NCBI GenBank assembly: GCA_950106755.1
Contig: OX467091.1
Span: forward strand, 21,469,538-21,533,537
Direction: 5' to 3'
From: Climacium dendroides
Taxonomy: Eukaryota; Streptophyta; Bryopsida; Hypnales; Climaciaceae
Length of the DNA: 64,000 bases
Position 1 is the stretch's first letter. Each line of letters opens with the position of its first letter. Shown here piece after piece: positions 50,059-62,239 of the stretch. The position numbers and the translations under genes were made by a program. The notes beneath the pieces were generated by a model that saw nothing but the letters and a program-made list of their open reading frames with translations, was not told the DNA's origin and searched no databases.

Positions 50059-50214
50059 AATTAATCATGCATCAAAAGTTGGTAAAAATTAATCATGCAT
50101 GAAGAGTTGATAAGAATTAATCATGCATGAAGAGTTGATAAGAATTAATCATGCATCAAAAGTTAGTAAGAATTAATCATGCATCAAGAGTTGGTAAGAA
50201 TTAATCATGCATTA
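50059..50214. repeat. Tandem array, 28-bp unit, about 5.6 copies
   Basis: The unit is AATTAATCATGCAT followed by variants of GAAGAGTTGATAAG. Units start at 50059, 50087, 50115, 50143, 50171 and 50199 (partial). The unit contains ATGCAT and TTAATTAA-like palindromes. From 50215 to 51568 nothing further is recognised. Confidence 0.93.
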
Positions 50215-51568
50215 GGGTACGTTTGTGCACCATGATATGTCATGTAACCTATAGTTTGTGCCAAGTTTCAAGTAAAAGCAAACCACAATTGTAATTTTGA
50301 CTGTCTTTGGTACATCATTAGAGAAAATTGGGGTCACAATGAGGCTGTTGGATTCTAGACCGATAATTAAACAACCTTGAATAAAAATAAAAATAGGAAT
50401 TTGGAAAAAAATAAAAATAAAAATATTCGAGGCCATTTGACTATTGGTTTAGAATCAAAACAACCTTGTAGAGACTCCAAATTTTTTTTAATGCAATGTA
50501 AATGAGGCGGTTTGTGGTAGCTCCACCTTCATTAGGTATATAACATTATTCACCAACAACAAGGGTCCTTGTCCTCCCCTAGAAAGAAATCATTGATATC
50601 ATTCTTTTAACTTGTGATCCATTTCTAAAACCAACCTCCACAAATTCTTGACTAAAATGTTGTAGATGCCTCAATTCATGAGAGCCTATGGTTATTTTTT
50701 GATACACTCATTTTCAACACTTTGAAAATGCATAGTTTATTCCTAGGGTGTCCAAAACATGCATATGAAGAAAATTTAGAATACTCATTTGACTTCTTGC
50801 TCTAAAGATCCAATCAAAAAAATAATTTTTTTATAATAGCAATAATGTTCAATTGCTTGTTGGAACATTTACTTGGTGCATTTACCTTCGCGACAATTTA
50901 TTATGCCTTCATTTCCCATTTATGCTCAAAATATTTAGGTAGGTTAAAACTAATTCTCACTCCTCGGAGCATTGCCACTAGTTTTGCTACCAAACCTCAG
51001 CAATGCCACTTTAGGCTTGCCTTGCTTGTGTACGCAAAAATGGCTTCACACCAACACTATGTCATATTAAAATTTGTGACATTCTTCTCATCACTTCTAC
51101 ATTTGTTCGACAACCAAGGGCCTTGGTAGCGAGCAATGTAAGTAATGAACTTCTCCTACTGCATATCCTCTTTGTATATAAATTGCAATAATAGAATTTG
51201 TAGGTGGGTCCAATTTGAAAGACATATCCTCTGAAAAGTAGTTTTGGAAGTTGACATCTATTAGGTGGCTATTCATTACACCTCTTTGACATACATAAAC
51301 CTCTCTTAGTGCATAGTCCCAACACCATGTATAGAAAAAAGTTCTGCCTATATTACACTCATGTCAACTTGATCAACTTTGACTATAGCCTTAGTGTAGG
51401 ACTTGGAGGCTAATGAGAAGTGTGAAAAGAAAGGAAAAAACTTTAGTGAGAATTTTAAAAAGGGATATCGGTATGGAACATCATGTAATCAGTGCACCGT
51501 TACATCTCACTGAGGTGGCAAGTGCCTCAATCCATTCCATGCCATGATCCAATTTTGCAGAATTGGTA

Positions 51569-51840
51569 CACTAAAATTGGTAAATAGTGTTGACTACACT
51601 AATTGTCAACAATAACACTAATTGCGATTTGCAAGGTTAGTGTTAAAACATTATTTATCCATTCTAACACTATTTTAGCTCTAAAGTAAAATTTGATCAT
51701 TTCAACATTTCTATGAGAATGCATTTAATGTTAGATGGGAACAAAATATAGAAGTTGGAATGGTAATATAATAAGTTAAGGCTATGATCCAGTTCACTAC
51801 AACACTAATTATCACCCAACACTATTTACCAATTTTAGTG
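51569..51840. mobile_element. CACTAA-ended element, copy 3
   Basis: It starts CACTAAAATTGGTAAATAGT and ends ACTATTTACCAATTTTAGTG, perfect complements over at least 20 bases, with TA outside each end (51567-51568 and 51841-51842). It is non-coding and the cleanest member of this family. Confidence 0.72.
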
Positions 51841-51842
51841 TA

Positions 51843-52217
51843 GCGATGCTCTTACTCATCCCAATCATCATGGAAGTTAGATGGCCCATACAAAATCCGA
51901 GTTGGCAGCACCCACGTGGCACCTCAATCATCCCGAGACGTTCTTATCACCAGATTAGGGTTTGGATACCCGTCGTACACGATTTCGCAAGAAGTCTTCG
52001 GAGATGGTGACGAGACGCAGTGGCCTGCGGCAAGCACGTGGCGGCGAGACGCTGAAGCGCTAGCCAAGTGGCGTCCGCTCGGCTATAAGCACGCGGCGAG
52101 CCTCCCCTCCTGGATACGCGTGGTGGAATCACGTTCTGCACAATTCTCCGATCGCGTACCTCACTTTGAATTTTTGCATTCAGGAGAAGATGTCAATTAG
52201 AAATGTATTGCCATTCA
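51843..52217. promoter_or_regulatory. GC-rich block with two G-box/ABRE motifs
   Basis: CACGTGGC occurs at 51913-51920 and 52035-52042. This is the G-box/ABRE core bound by plant bZIP factors. The block has promoter-like composition and an unrecognised frame (51916-52200). No downstream gene is recognised, so it may be the remnant of a promoter. Confidence 0.3.
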
Positions 52218-52580
52218 TGGTCGATCTCAACGGCTGAGCTCGATTCGTGCAATTTGCGCGGAAGCGTAGGATTAATGGTGAAAGGCGGACGAATGTGCAA
52301 ATTCAAGTAAACATACAGTACTGATCGCCCCGTCTTAAATCCGAATCCAATTGAGAAAGCGAGAGGGAGGAATGTAATACATTGTACGATTAGATGTCGG
52401 AGCATTGAAAATCAATGCGATGTTTCGAAACCCTATTTGCATTTGGAAGGTTTCAAAACGGCATTGAGGTTGAACGATCTCGGTGGGCTGAGCTCGACTC
52501 CCGCAAGTTGCTCGCAAAGCATACGATCGTTATCTGTAAAGGTGGACGGAGGTGCATCATTATCCGAAATTGACCTAATT
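52218..52580. repeat. Diverged duplication, about 257-bp period
   Basis: The sequence CGATCTCAACGGCTGAGCTC at about 52221 corresponds to CGATCTCGGTGGGCTGAGCTC at about 52475, and AAAGGCGGACGAATGTGCA to AAAGGTGGACGGAGGTGCA. It is non-coding. An 18-bp perfect inverted repeat links this block (52503-52520) with 52680-52697. Confidence 0.6.
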
Positions 52581-52705
52581 CTGATTAAGTCGTTTTACAT
52601 CGTTTCCAAATCCTGTTGAAAATTCAGGAATCTGCCAGGCTTATGCCTGCAAAAGCATGGAGCCTTTTCTTCTAATGAAGCTTTGCGAGCAACTTGCACT
52701 AATCA

Positions 52706-53195
52706 AGCTTAGCTCCTCCAGCGAACTCAAACCTGGCGTCCTTAAGTCGTGATTGCACATTCATTCAACAACCCCGGCAAGCAAATTTCCAAATTCTCAT
52801 TAGGGTTTGGAAACTTCGTATTGCTTTCGATGTGATTATGCCTCGCATGACAGTATTCCAAATCCCAACTTCTTGTAGGATCTAAGCTCGCACATGCTAC
52901 ATGACAGAATACACAATTAGGTCAGCTTCAGAAGCTGCAATGGACAATACGCTTACCTTCCTCTCATCAAAGCTTAGCTCCTCCGGCAAATTCAAACCTG
53001 GCGTCCTCAAGTCATGATTACATATTCATTTGACTCGCCTGGCACATTCCCAAATTCCCACCACATTTCAGAAACTTCGCACTCCTTGCAATGCGATTAT
53101 TCCTTGCGTGACAGCAGTCCAAATTCCACAGACTAGCTTTTGATTGGAGGATCTACGTAAGCTCGCACATGCGGCTGCATGAGAAAAGCAGGGTA
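52706..53195. repeat. Diverged tandem duplication, 265-bp period
   Basis: AGCTTAGCTCCTCC at 52706 and 52971 starts two copies, which also share TCAAACCTGGCGTCCT(T/C)AAG, GCGATTAT or GTGATTATGCCT-like text, and AAGCTCGCACATGC. The copies are strongly diverged. GC-rich sequence continues to about 53640 without a supported gene. Confidence 0.7.
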
Positions 53196-53934
53196 GGGCG
53201 GGACCGGTTGCGACTTGCATTGCAAGTCGTCGCCATTTCCAGTGACCACTCGGTATCTTCCATATATTTTCCGAAGAAGGAAAAATTGGGATTCAGTTGC
53301 TTGCAACAAGGCGCATGCGTGGATTGCAAGGTTGCCAAGGAATGCTCGTGGGGTCAGTGCGTGGGAGCAGGGCAGGCGGCTCTCTCGCCGGGCGTCGAGG
53401 TCTCTGGCACTCGCTTTGCACACGGGGTCCACACTTCTGCACCTTGCCTTGTCAGTCAGGCTGTTGCAGGAGCTTGTTACTGGAAATTAGGGTTTGTTGG
53501 AGTGAAGCAGTTTTGGACGTCCATGGAACAGTTTACGAGTGGAGGCTGATTAAGTCTTCAACGGCAAACTTAGTTCCCAGAGACTTTTCAACGCTAACAT
53601 GTCACCGTCCTATTGGCAACTCATAACCTTTTTTCCTTTCAACTTGTGATTGCAACCCATTAAATACAATAACCTAGTCGCCACTAGTGCGACTCATCAA
53701 TTACTTAATACTCTCATAACATTATTAACCTTCCCTGGGGCCCCCCTTTTGCTCCCCAAAAATCAGGAGCCCTCAACAATAGCCTTGCCAATGACATACC
53801 GAGCTCTGACAACTTGGTGCTACATCACCTCTGCCCAGCCAATGACTTGTGTAGCATTATAACTAAACTCTCCCCCAAATATATTGGAGGGAATTATACC
53901 TCCACTTGGGGGGGACGAAACCAAGTTGGTTAGC

Positions 53935-54445
53935 AATGTTATGCTCTCTGTCCCAAAATGATCTTCTTGTTGCACTTTGTAACGTTGTGGATTGGTAACA
54001 TTTGGTTTTCAATTGCTATCCGCGAACAACTCTAAATAGTAGCTCTCTCTCTCTCCATGCAATCATCAATCAAAAGACAAATGAAATAGCTAAAGGGATC
54101 AATCAACATTGTTCATTCATATTTTTTGCAACTCTTTGAATATTGACCCAATTGAAGGAGATGAAGCTCTTGGAAGTGGAACAAAGGCAGGCGTATATTA
54201 AATGCCTACAAAATGACAACCTCACACTCAACAATTAATTGACAAGTGGTGCTTTTTGAAAATGTCCCCTCAAATCTACTTTTAATATTTCAAAACTATA
54301 CTTTGAAAAAGGCTCCAAAACTCAGAGTTTTGAGAATGCTAGGAGTGCACCAAACTCTAGTTATAGCACAAAATTGGTTTTTAAAATGTTATTTTAGCCT
54401 TTAAAATCTTAGACATTTTGTCCAACAAAAAGATTATGCCTAGTC
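53935..54445. mobile_element. Decayed repeat with Stowaway-like start
   Basis: It begins CTCTGTCCCAAAATGATCTT and ends near TTTTGTCCAACAAAAAG. It is related to 19943-21208. No target duplication is fixed. AT-rich sequence from 54446 to 56017 holds nothing recognised. Confidence 0.35.
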
Positions 54446-56020
54446 CATCTTAGGCAAGTTACTATAAACTCAACCATGATCCAATTTGGTGAAAATCTAC
54501 GAATACAAGGAATTGTAGAATGCCAACCTATCTAAGACCCTTCAATGACTCTTAATTTGGGGCAGAATATCAACAGTAACAATTTCATATTTGTGTCCCA
54601 TATTTGTGTTATAGAATGAATGTTAGTAGTACATTTTGACGGAGTTGGATTATGGTTGGATTAATCCTAGAAGGGTCTGAAAGCCCTTTGTGGCTCTATA
54701 GTATATTTTGAATATAGTGGTATTTGACAAAAAAACATTGACCAAATATTACTCAATATATAGTAAATTAATGATCATGGTAGTGTATAAATAATAATGT
54801 ATCACAATTCATATAGTAAACCACAATCAAAGTGTTATAAGGTTGAACAAAGATCGTATAGAAGGACCCTTGGCCAAGGACCTTTCAAGGGTGAATGACA
54901 AACTACATTAGGTGTAGTAATAAATTGAAAATCATATTCTAAATGAAAACAAGTTTTGTTGTTGTGGCAAGTTGTCGTTTGCAAAGAAGAGTCAAATTAA
55001 AGCTAGAGTTTTGAAAATGGGGCTTTACTATGTGTATAATAGCATTAAGTATGCACATGGTAGTAGAGAGAGCTATCATGATAGAGTTGTAGTTTTTGTT
55101 GTTTTGAGTATTTTATGATCTCAAGGCAATCAAATAGCTCAAACTTGTCTACATTGAAATTATGTTGAGGATGCTACATCATATAAAACAAGTTTTGTAA
55201 ATCATACCTCCCTCTTTGCTAATCACATGTTATCCATCTTTGCATCATCTTTCATATTTTTTGCCAACGTTTGTCAGGTTCATAGTATCTTGTAAATTGT
55301 GATTGATCCACAAATTTATAGGTGCAAAAAGCTTGAAAATTAAGTTGATTAGATTTCAAGATGTCATGTCTTAATTCTGGCTCCTCATTGTGTAGTTGCT
55401 TGTTTTCAGTGAAAGTGATGATTTTGAATTACATGGACAAAAGAAGAAAAAGAATTAAACCTCAATGCAATATTCCCCCAAAACTCATTTTTCACTTGAG
55501 CATGAAAACCATTGCTTGTATTAAATGAAAATTTTCAATCATTTGTACTTGATAAACCCTGATGCATCGAAATATATTAAAGAAACTTTCTTGTACCTCG
55601 ATGAAACCTATCAATTAGTTTTGTTGCAGTGCAGTAGGCTCTGTTCTAGTTGGAGTTAAACGCATCATTTTTACACCAAATGGAGCTGAACTCCACAGCA
55701 ACAATCTCTCTACGCTTGCCACCCAATCAAAGCTTTGTCATGTCCTTCCGAGGTAGAACACTGGCTGCATATTGAATAAGAGTACCATAATACTTTGCTC
55801 CCAATGTCTGTTTAAGAGCTGGCTTTAGGTCATTTATAGTAAAACAGTGAGCGCTCATAAACACTTGCCAACTTAATTCAAATATAATTCTTTTCTTGAT
55901 GCATTGAAATCCTCTTTCATATGCTTACAATAACACAGAAGAATTTGATCAATCTACTACTGGATTTGGTCAAACAATGCTTGAAAGTGGCGACTATGAG
56001 TGTCCTTCGTCCAGACCTTA

Positions 56021-56274
56021 GAGCATCCCACCAGTGAGTTCCGTATCCTTAAAGCTTTAGGGAGAGGACCTCATATGCAGATAGAGATACAAAAATTCCA
56101 CCGCACCAACCTTTATCCAAAACCTGTATCTCTAAAATATACAGATTTCTGTAAAATCTCTTCTCCAGTTCTGTATCTAGAGGCTCATATGGAGAACTCG
56201 CGAGGTCTCATCCCTATTTGATGTCCCAAGCTCAGTAAACAGATAGAGAAACGGAAGAGCTGGTGGGGATGCTC
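56021..56274. mobile_element. PIF/Harbinger-type element, GAGCATCCC ends, copy 1
   Basis: It starts GAGCATCCCACCAG and ends CTGGTGGGGATGCTC, with TTA on both sides (56018-56020 and 56275-56277). It is 254 bases long and non-coding. It matches 62011-62236 over most of its length, with a 30-base internal difference. Confidence 0.82.
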
Positions 56275-56277
56275 TTA

Positions 56278-57502
56278 GTCACTTGGCTTGCAAGCCCTCC
56301 TGGTTCCATTCCACCCAGGACATCACTTGCTGTATTCTCTCGCAGGAGCCAAATTTTGCATCAGAAAGAACATTGCATCAGCTGGTCAATAAATAAAAGA
56401 ACTTCCCCCTACAAGATCTGTACAAAACCACCAAGGAAACAGGAGAACCAATTTAATCTTCTTGGTTTAGAGTTTAATAGCATTAAACCTGCCAAGTCAA
56501 ATTTCAACAAGTTAAACTTCAACAACAGAGTGTATCGATTGCACAAAGATTTGCGTAATGTGCATCTCTGTCTATCCTCCTTGTATTGTACGAGTACAGT
56601 ACAGCAGAGGTAGATGGCAGCGTGCAAGAGAAAGAATACAAAATCAAAGAGAGAGAACCTGCAGTAGAATTGCTTTCATATCAGAAATCGATTAGACAAT
56701 AATGAAGTCCGCTTCGTCTTGCTGTAGCCATTGCGCAGACCTGCAATTCCTTAGAACCAATGCATGCGAGAGAATGTTACCCTAACATCCCAGGGTATCA
56801 TTCTGCCCTAACCCTACTCGATACTCAATCAACTCTCAAGTATTGTGTAAGTTTCTGGTCAGGACGAAGCAAGAGCTGCACTTCTCGATCACGTGATACG
56901 AAGATGTGATTTCCATTGCGGAGAAAAAGACCACGCCAACCCTAATAGTACATCACTACGTCTCTGTCTGCAACTTCCAAAGAGCTCAGCAATTGACGTT
57001 GGTTCCATTGCCAACGCTTTTCTGTGGTGGTTCCTGCTAACCTCAGAATTCACGGAGATATTACCGGTAGTAGATTGAAGGTTGTGACACAATAACTCTG
57101 CTACTTAATTTGGAGTAAAAAATTGCATGCAGTTCAAATTGATAGCAACCCTGCAACTCAATGGACCAAGGATGGCGAGATCTTACACAAGCTCTTCACA
57201 ATGTGGACTTGGAGTTAGAGATGGCACTGCAGAAATGGTTGCAAACCTAAAAGCTTCTACATGTCTCCATGCATTGCATAAAGTAAACCTTTAACACCAT
57301 GAGTCTTGCAGTACTCGAAATCGAATAACACAAGAAGAAATAGTGGGGAGCAGAGCTCAAGACCTGTGCTCCGAGAATGCAACCGATTTGGGCAACGCAA
57401 TTTGAAATCTCTACTAGGAGACTAATACATAAGTGAGATTCGGGGCTTAAAATTACGGAGGCTTAAAATTACGGAGGCTTGGATGTCTTAAACAAACCAC
57501 AG
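56278..57502. other. GC-neutral intergenic stretch, no gene seen
   Basis: Composition around 56650-57100 resembles a minus-strand gene leader (CGAGTAGGGTTAGGGCAGAA on that strand), but no reading frame of note follows. A 17-bp direct repeat (CTTAAAATTACGGAGG) lies at 57446-57480. Confidence 0.4.
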
Positions 57503-57770
57503 AAATTGCATGACTGAAATTGCAAACTCTGACAACCCTTAAATAATGTGGATTAGTTGACACCCATCTCTCTCAACATCTTCAAATGAATCTGAAATTA
57601 CAAACTCTGAGGACCACCTCTAATGTGGATTACTTGACATGCATCTCTCCAATCACCTTCAAAGGATTCATCTGAAATTGCAAACTATGAGAACCACTTC
57701 TGTGGGTTAGTTGACACCCATCTCTCTGAATGACTCTAAAATCGCAAAGCTCTGAGAACCTTTAAGAGCA
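57503..57770. repeat. Imperfect tandem repeats, 70-82-bp period
   Basis: GAAATTGCAAACTCTGA-like starts recur at about 57516, 57593, 57674 and 57740, each followed by TTGACACCCATCTCTCT-like text. It is non-coding. Confidence 0.7.
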
Positions 57771-57884
57771 TCATCAATCGATGCACGGCATTTTGACTCT
57801 GCAAATTAAGTTTACTGTGGCTATGTAGCAGCCCGTAGTTTTGCTGGGTCATGTGCAATGCGCCACTCTCCAATGCGTTAAGCT

Positions 57885-58050
57885 CGACCAGGGGTGCATA
57901 TTCAGCGCATTTCGAGCTCGATTAGTGCACAGAATCGGCAGCCCTGAAAAACCTGCCGATTATGCCAAGAGAATACGTTGCTTTGTAAATGAATACGAAT
58001 GCTTTGCCAATTCTCCAAATACGCACCCCTTAGTCTTAGCACCAGAGAGT
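57885..58050 (+). repeat. AGGGGTGT-ended dispersed repeat, third copy
   Basis: It begins AGGGGTGCATATTCAGCGC and the right end reads CCAAATACGCACCCCT, an imperfect inverted pair. It shares CATTTCGAGCTCGATTAG and ATTATGCCAAGAGAATACG with the other copies. Confidence 0.6.
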
Positions 58051-58054
58051 GGCA

Positions 58055-58400
58055 GGGTGTTCGAGGCCTTTTCTGAGTTTCTTGGACTTTGCTCTAAATT
58101 GAATAAAAAGACAATTGACACTTTGATTAGTTTTATCAATTTTTCTAAAAATTGCAATAGTACAAAATCAAACTAGACTTATTAGAGATTACATGGGAAA
58201 AGAAAACACAAGAATATCACTTTTGGATTGAAAGATTATAATGTTTGATCATGAGGGTGTCAAAAATGTGAAAGTGATTTGAAGTCTTTCAATCTCTTTT
58301 CACATGTAGAATCTAAAAAGTTGGTCAACAAAAAAATATGAGGTTAAAGGGTGTAACATGCACAGTCCCAATCCACTTTATGGCTTCTCAAAATCTACTC
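58055..58400 (+). repeat. Dispersed repeat related to the 29941-30568 element
   Basis: It shares TCTTGGACTTTGCTCTAAAT, ATTATAATGTTTGATCATGA and TATGGCTTCTCAAAATCTAC with the elements at 21209 and 29941. It breaks off without a right end. AT-rich DNA to 58966 holds nothing else. Confidence 0.7.
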
Positions 58401-58966
58401 TATTCAAGATTGTGTGCATTCAATATTCATCACAATTATTGATGTGGAGAACTCTACACTCTTTGGAATCCATTGTGTTACTTTGTAGTCACAAAAAAAA
58501 ATAGGAAATGACTAGAAAAAAACTGCAATTGTAAAATGACAATAATTGTTTTGTAGATGATTCCTAATTCTTTCCAAAGTCATTTCTTGATTGTCTTATA
58601 TCAATTATCCGATATCCATTGTTAAGTTGGCCCCATTAGGTTGGATATATAAGACTTGTAAATTGTTGTACTCTTAAGTAATGAATTTTATTAATTGAAT
58701 TCTAAGCTTTCTACAATCTTTAGATATCTATAGTCTATAGATATCTAAAAATATTTGAAATCCAAGAAATTTAGAACCCTATGAAAATGTAAAGTTTCTT
58801 AAACCAATGAAATATATTAAATATTAATATTCAAAGTTTTAAAATCTAATAAAAGTAAAGCTAGATTTGGAATTCTTAAATCTAAAAATGATTGAAATTA
58901 GAATTTCAAAATATATAAATCTACAATTTATAGACAAATTGCAAATGAGTACATTCAAATGAATTG

Positions 58967-59090
58967 CAATAAAGTCATAGACAAGTAACAATAAAGTCAT
59001 AGATGAGTTACAATGAAGTTATAGATGAGTCACAATGAAGTCATAGATAAGTTGCAATGAAGATATTAATAAGTTGCAAAAAAACTATAG
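58967..59090. repeat. Tandem array, 22-bp unit, about 5 copies
   Basis: The unit is CAATAAAGTCATAGATGAGT plus two bases. Starts fall at 58967, 58989, 59011, 59033 and 59055. AT-rich DNA follows to 60396 without a gene. Confidence 0.85.
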
Positions 59091-60396
59091 ATAAGTTGAG
59101 TTCATCAACAAAGTTCCAAGGAGGCTATTGCATGAGAAACACCCCTTTTGTGTTTTGCGACTACAATTTCACATGGAGTTTGTCCACAACAATTGCAAGT
59201 CTCCAAATTAGCACCAATTGCAAAGTATCCTATACAACTCAAAACCAATTGGTTTTAGCAATTGTAGAAAACCTCATTTTCTTATAGTGATGACCATTGA
59301 TTTCAAGCCTTACTTGCCATCACTCTATTTGTTGTCATTTTGCAATTAGGTATAAATGAAAAAATTTCTAATTATTTTTTAGAGATGAAATCATATGTCT
59401 AGTGCAAATTATAAATTTATAAAAAAAAAATTGAAAATTTTGAAATTACTACGAATTTTAAAGAAAAAATGAAGAAAATTCATATCAAATACAAAATATA
59501 CTTGAAAAATTTGGAATCTAAAATATATATTATGCCAAGTCACCCTAAAATTAAAAAATTAACAAACCATGCAATTACAAGTCCAAAGTTCATATTGCTA
59601 TAAAATATTGAAATTTATAAAATTTTCAAAACTTTATAATTGGAGTGTAATCTACACTTTATAAGCTTTATTTAATTAGTTGGACTCAAATTCAAAAAAT
59701 ATCTTTTTACGACTAAAATTCACATGAAGAGTGAATAGTAAAAAAATGAAAAATACACTACTAAAAAGGGTGATCTATGGATGAAGTATTTACTTCTTGA
59801 GATCAACTAGTCAATAATATTATAATAAAGAAATTTGCAATACTATTCATTGAAAATGAATTCCAATAACTTTTTAAAAAATTAGCTGAAAACACATTTT
59901 TTTCCATCCTAAAATTTAAGGCAAAGTCATCTAACTAAGGATGTTTACATCTTCAACAATATTTTAGTGTTAAAAAAAATCATGGTCCCAAGTCCACTCT
60001 CCACGCAACACATTTGTAATACTCTGACAATTCATACAACTCATTAATGATGCTCTAAAATATGCACAACCATAATCAACATTGTCTATATTAAAATGTC
60101 AACACCTATATTTGGGCCAAAAAGTGTTACAAAAATCAAGATATGGTAAAAACACCCATTCTCAACCAAGGGGCTATATCCAACCAAGGTTGGAACAAAT
60201 TTATGCCCAATGCTTGGAATGTGATTTTTTCTCGTTTTCAAGGTTGGGGCTAATACAATCATGACACATATCTTGGTGTAGTGTGTAAGAAAGTAGGAAG
60301 TAATAAGCGGGAAAGAACTTCTTCAATGATCAGGATTGGAAGAGTTTGTTTATACATTGGGTGTGGATTCATGCCAACTTTGGGCTTCCAAAATTC

Positions 60397-61290
60397 ATAA
60401 GGTAGGAGGTTCTAAAAGCGCCCAAGCCCTAAAATTGCCCACCTCCTCAAATGTACACTATTTGTACATTTTGCTTTCTTCACAGCCTTTAGCAATGTAC
60501 AAACAACATACATTTGAGGAGGTGGGCGATTTTAGAGCCTTATGCCATTCCAACTTCAAATTTTCATAACTAATTCCACAAAGCTTCAAAAAAATATGAA
60601 ACAACTTGGGTTAGATGCCAATTCTGCTTGTCTTGCAAGGAAAATTTACTGAAAAATATTTCAAGGATCTTCACCTCCCTAAAATTCAGCTATTTCAGCT
60701 ATTAGGTGGGTGATTTATAGACCTTCCACCTCAGTAATTTGAATTCATGCAAAAAAAAATCACGAAAACTCGGCAATGCCCGCCATTTCTATCTTCCTAC
60801 ATGGTTAGAAAATTTAAGTTAACAGGTTTAAAAATCACCCACCTAAAAGTTGCAACTGAATTTTGGAGAGGCAAAGCTTCTTGAAAAATTTTGTAGTTAA
60901 AATTTCCTCAAAAGACAAAGCAAAATCGACCTCACCCAAGCCGTTCCATATTTTTTGGAGCTTTGTAAAATTAGTTATGAAAATTTTGGAGTTGAAACAG
61001 CATAAGGCTCTAAAGTTGCCCACCTCCTCAAGTGTACACTGAATTTTGGAGAGGCAAAGCTTCTTGAAAAATTTGCAGTTAAATTTTCCTCAAAAGACAA
61101 AGCAGAATCGACCTCACCCAAGTCGTTCCATATTTTTTGAAGCTTTGTAAAATTAGTTATGAAAATTTTGGAGTTGGAATGGCATGAGGCTCTAAAGTCG
61201 CCCACCTCCTCAAATGTACACTGTTTGTACATTGCTGAAGGCTAATGACATGTACATATAGTGTACATTTAAGGATTTGAGTGGTTGTAG
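60397..61290. repeat. Cluster of GGTAGGAGG-family copies
   Basis: At least three partial copies lie head to tail or inverted (about 60397-60735, 60830-61035 and 61035-61290). They share GCCCACCTCCTCAAATGTAC, CCAAG(C/T)CGTTCCATATTTT and GAATTTTGGAGAGGCAAAGC. They are related to 30573-30807 and 41232-41550. Repeated insertion or local duplication of one family would explain it. Confidence 0.7.
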
Positions 61291-62010
61291 AGCCTTTGCA
61301 ATTTCACCTTACATTGCCTTCTCCATCTCCGGAGCCTGTGTGGTATGCACACCCTTCAGCTCCACACTCCGCATGGCAACACTACGGGTGGTTCTACCGC
61401 TACTGTTGATTCCCATCCCAAGATGTACCCCGACTGTGGATTGCTTGAGAGGCCTCCGTCTCTCTGAACTTGGGCGTCCAGGATTTTGTGAATCCTTCCC
61501 ACACGTGGAACAGCGTTTAGGTGTCGACACCGCAGTGCCAGGGTTGCCACTTGGCACTCTTAAAAAGAAAAGGAAGAAAGGAAAAAGAAACTTTTTGGGC
61601 GGGAGAAGTAGGGGGACTTGTCCCCCGACATGTGTTACACGTGGTGCATTCATGACGTGCAAGGGAAGGGGGCCAACACAAGGGCCTTTGATGAAGGGCT
61701 TCAGTGGGCTCGCCTTGACACTAAGTCCCAGACGATTTCAAGGAAACGCCGGGCAGGCCATGCCATGCCTGCCCGCCCCCCCAAATAAAAGGAGCCCCCT
61801 GTATTGAACCGATTTTTCAGAATTTCTGCACTCCCAAGAAGTAATTCGGGGCTTCTGATTGCAAATATGAGTTCAAAATTTCAAAAAAAAAATTTACGTA
61901 AAAAATTAAAAAAATTCAGTGTTTTCTACGGGCAGGGGCAGGCAAACGTTTTGGCAAATGCCTCTGGGACTTCGGGCCGAGGGTGGGCTCGTAACTCTTC
62001 ATTCTATTTA
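61291..62010. other. GC-rich block, no convincing gene
   Basis: Two overlapping frames (61277-61807 plus and 61309-61662 minus) have no recognisable domain. From 61836 onward the sequence joins the repeat family found in 37770-38035 (TTCGGGGCTTCTGATTGCAA). Confidence 0.4.
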
Positions 62011-62236
62011 GAGCATCCCCACCAGTGAGTTCCGTATCTTTAAAGCTTTAGGGAGAGGACCTCATATGCAGACAAAGATACAAAACCTGTATCTCTAAAT
62101 TATACAGATTTCTGTAAAACTCTTCTCCAGTTCTGTATCCAGAGGCTCATATGGAGAACTCGCAAGGTCTCATCTCTATTTGATGTCCCAAGCTCAGTAA
62201 ACAGATAGAGAAACGGAAGAACTGGTGGGGATGCTC
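62011..62236. mobile_element. PIF/Harbinger-type element, GAGCATCCC ends, copy 2
   Basis: It starts GAGCATCCCCACCAG and ends CTGGTGGGGATGCTC, with TTA on both sides (62008-62010 and 62237-62239). It is 226 bases long and a close relative of 56021-56274. Confidence 0.85.
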
Positions 62237-62239
62237 TTA

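Noticed and set aside
61277..61807. 176-codon open frame on the plus strand
   Set aside because: Overlaps an equally long frame on the other strand, has no domain and lies in element-rich DNA.
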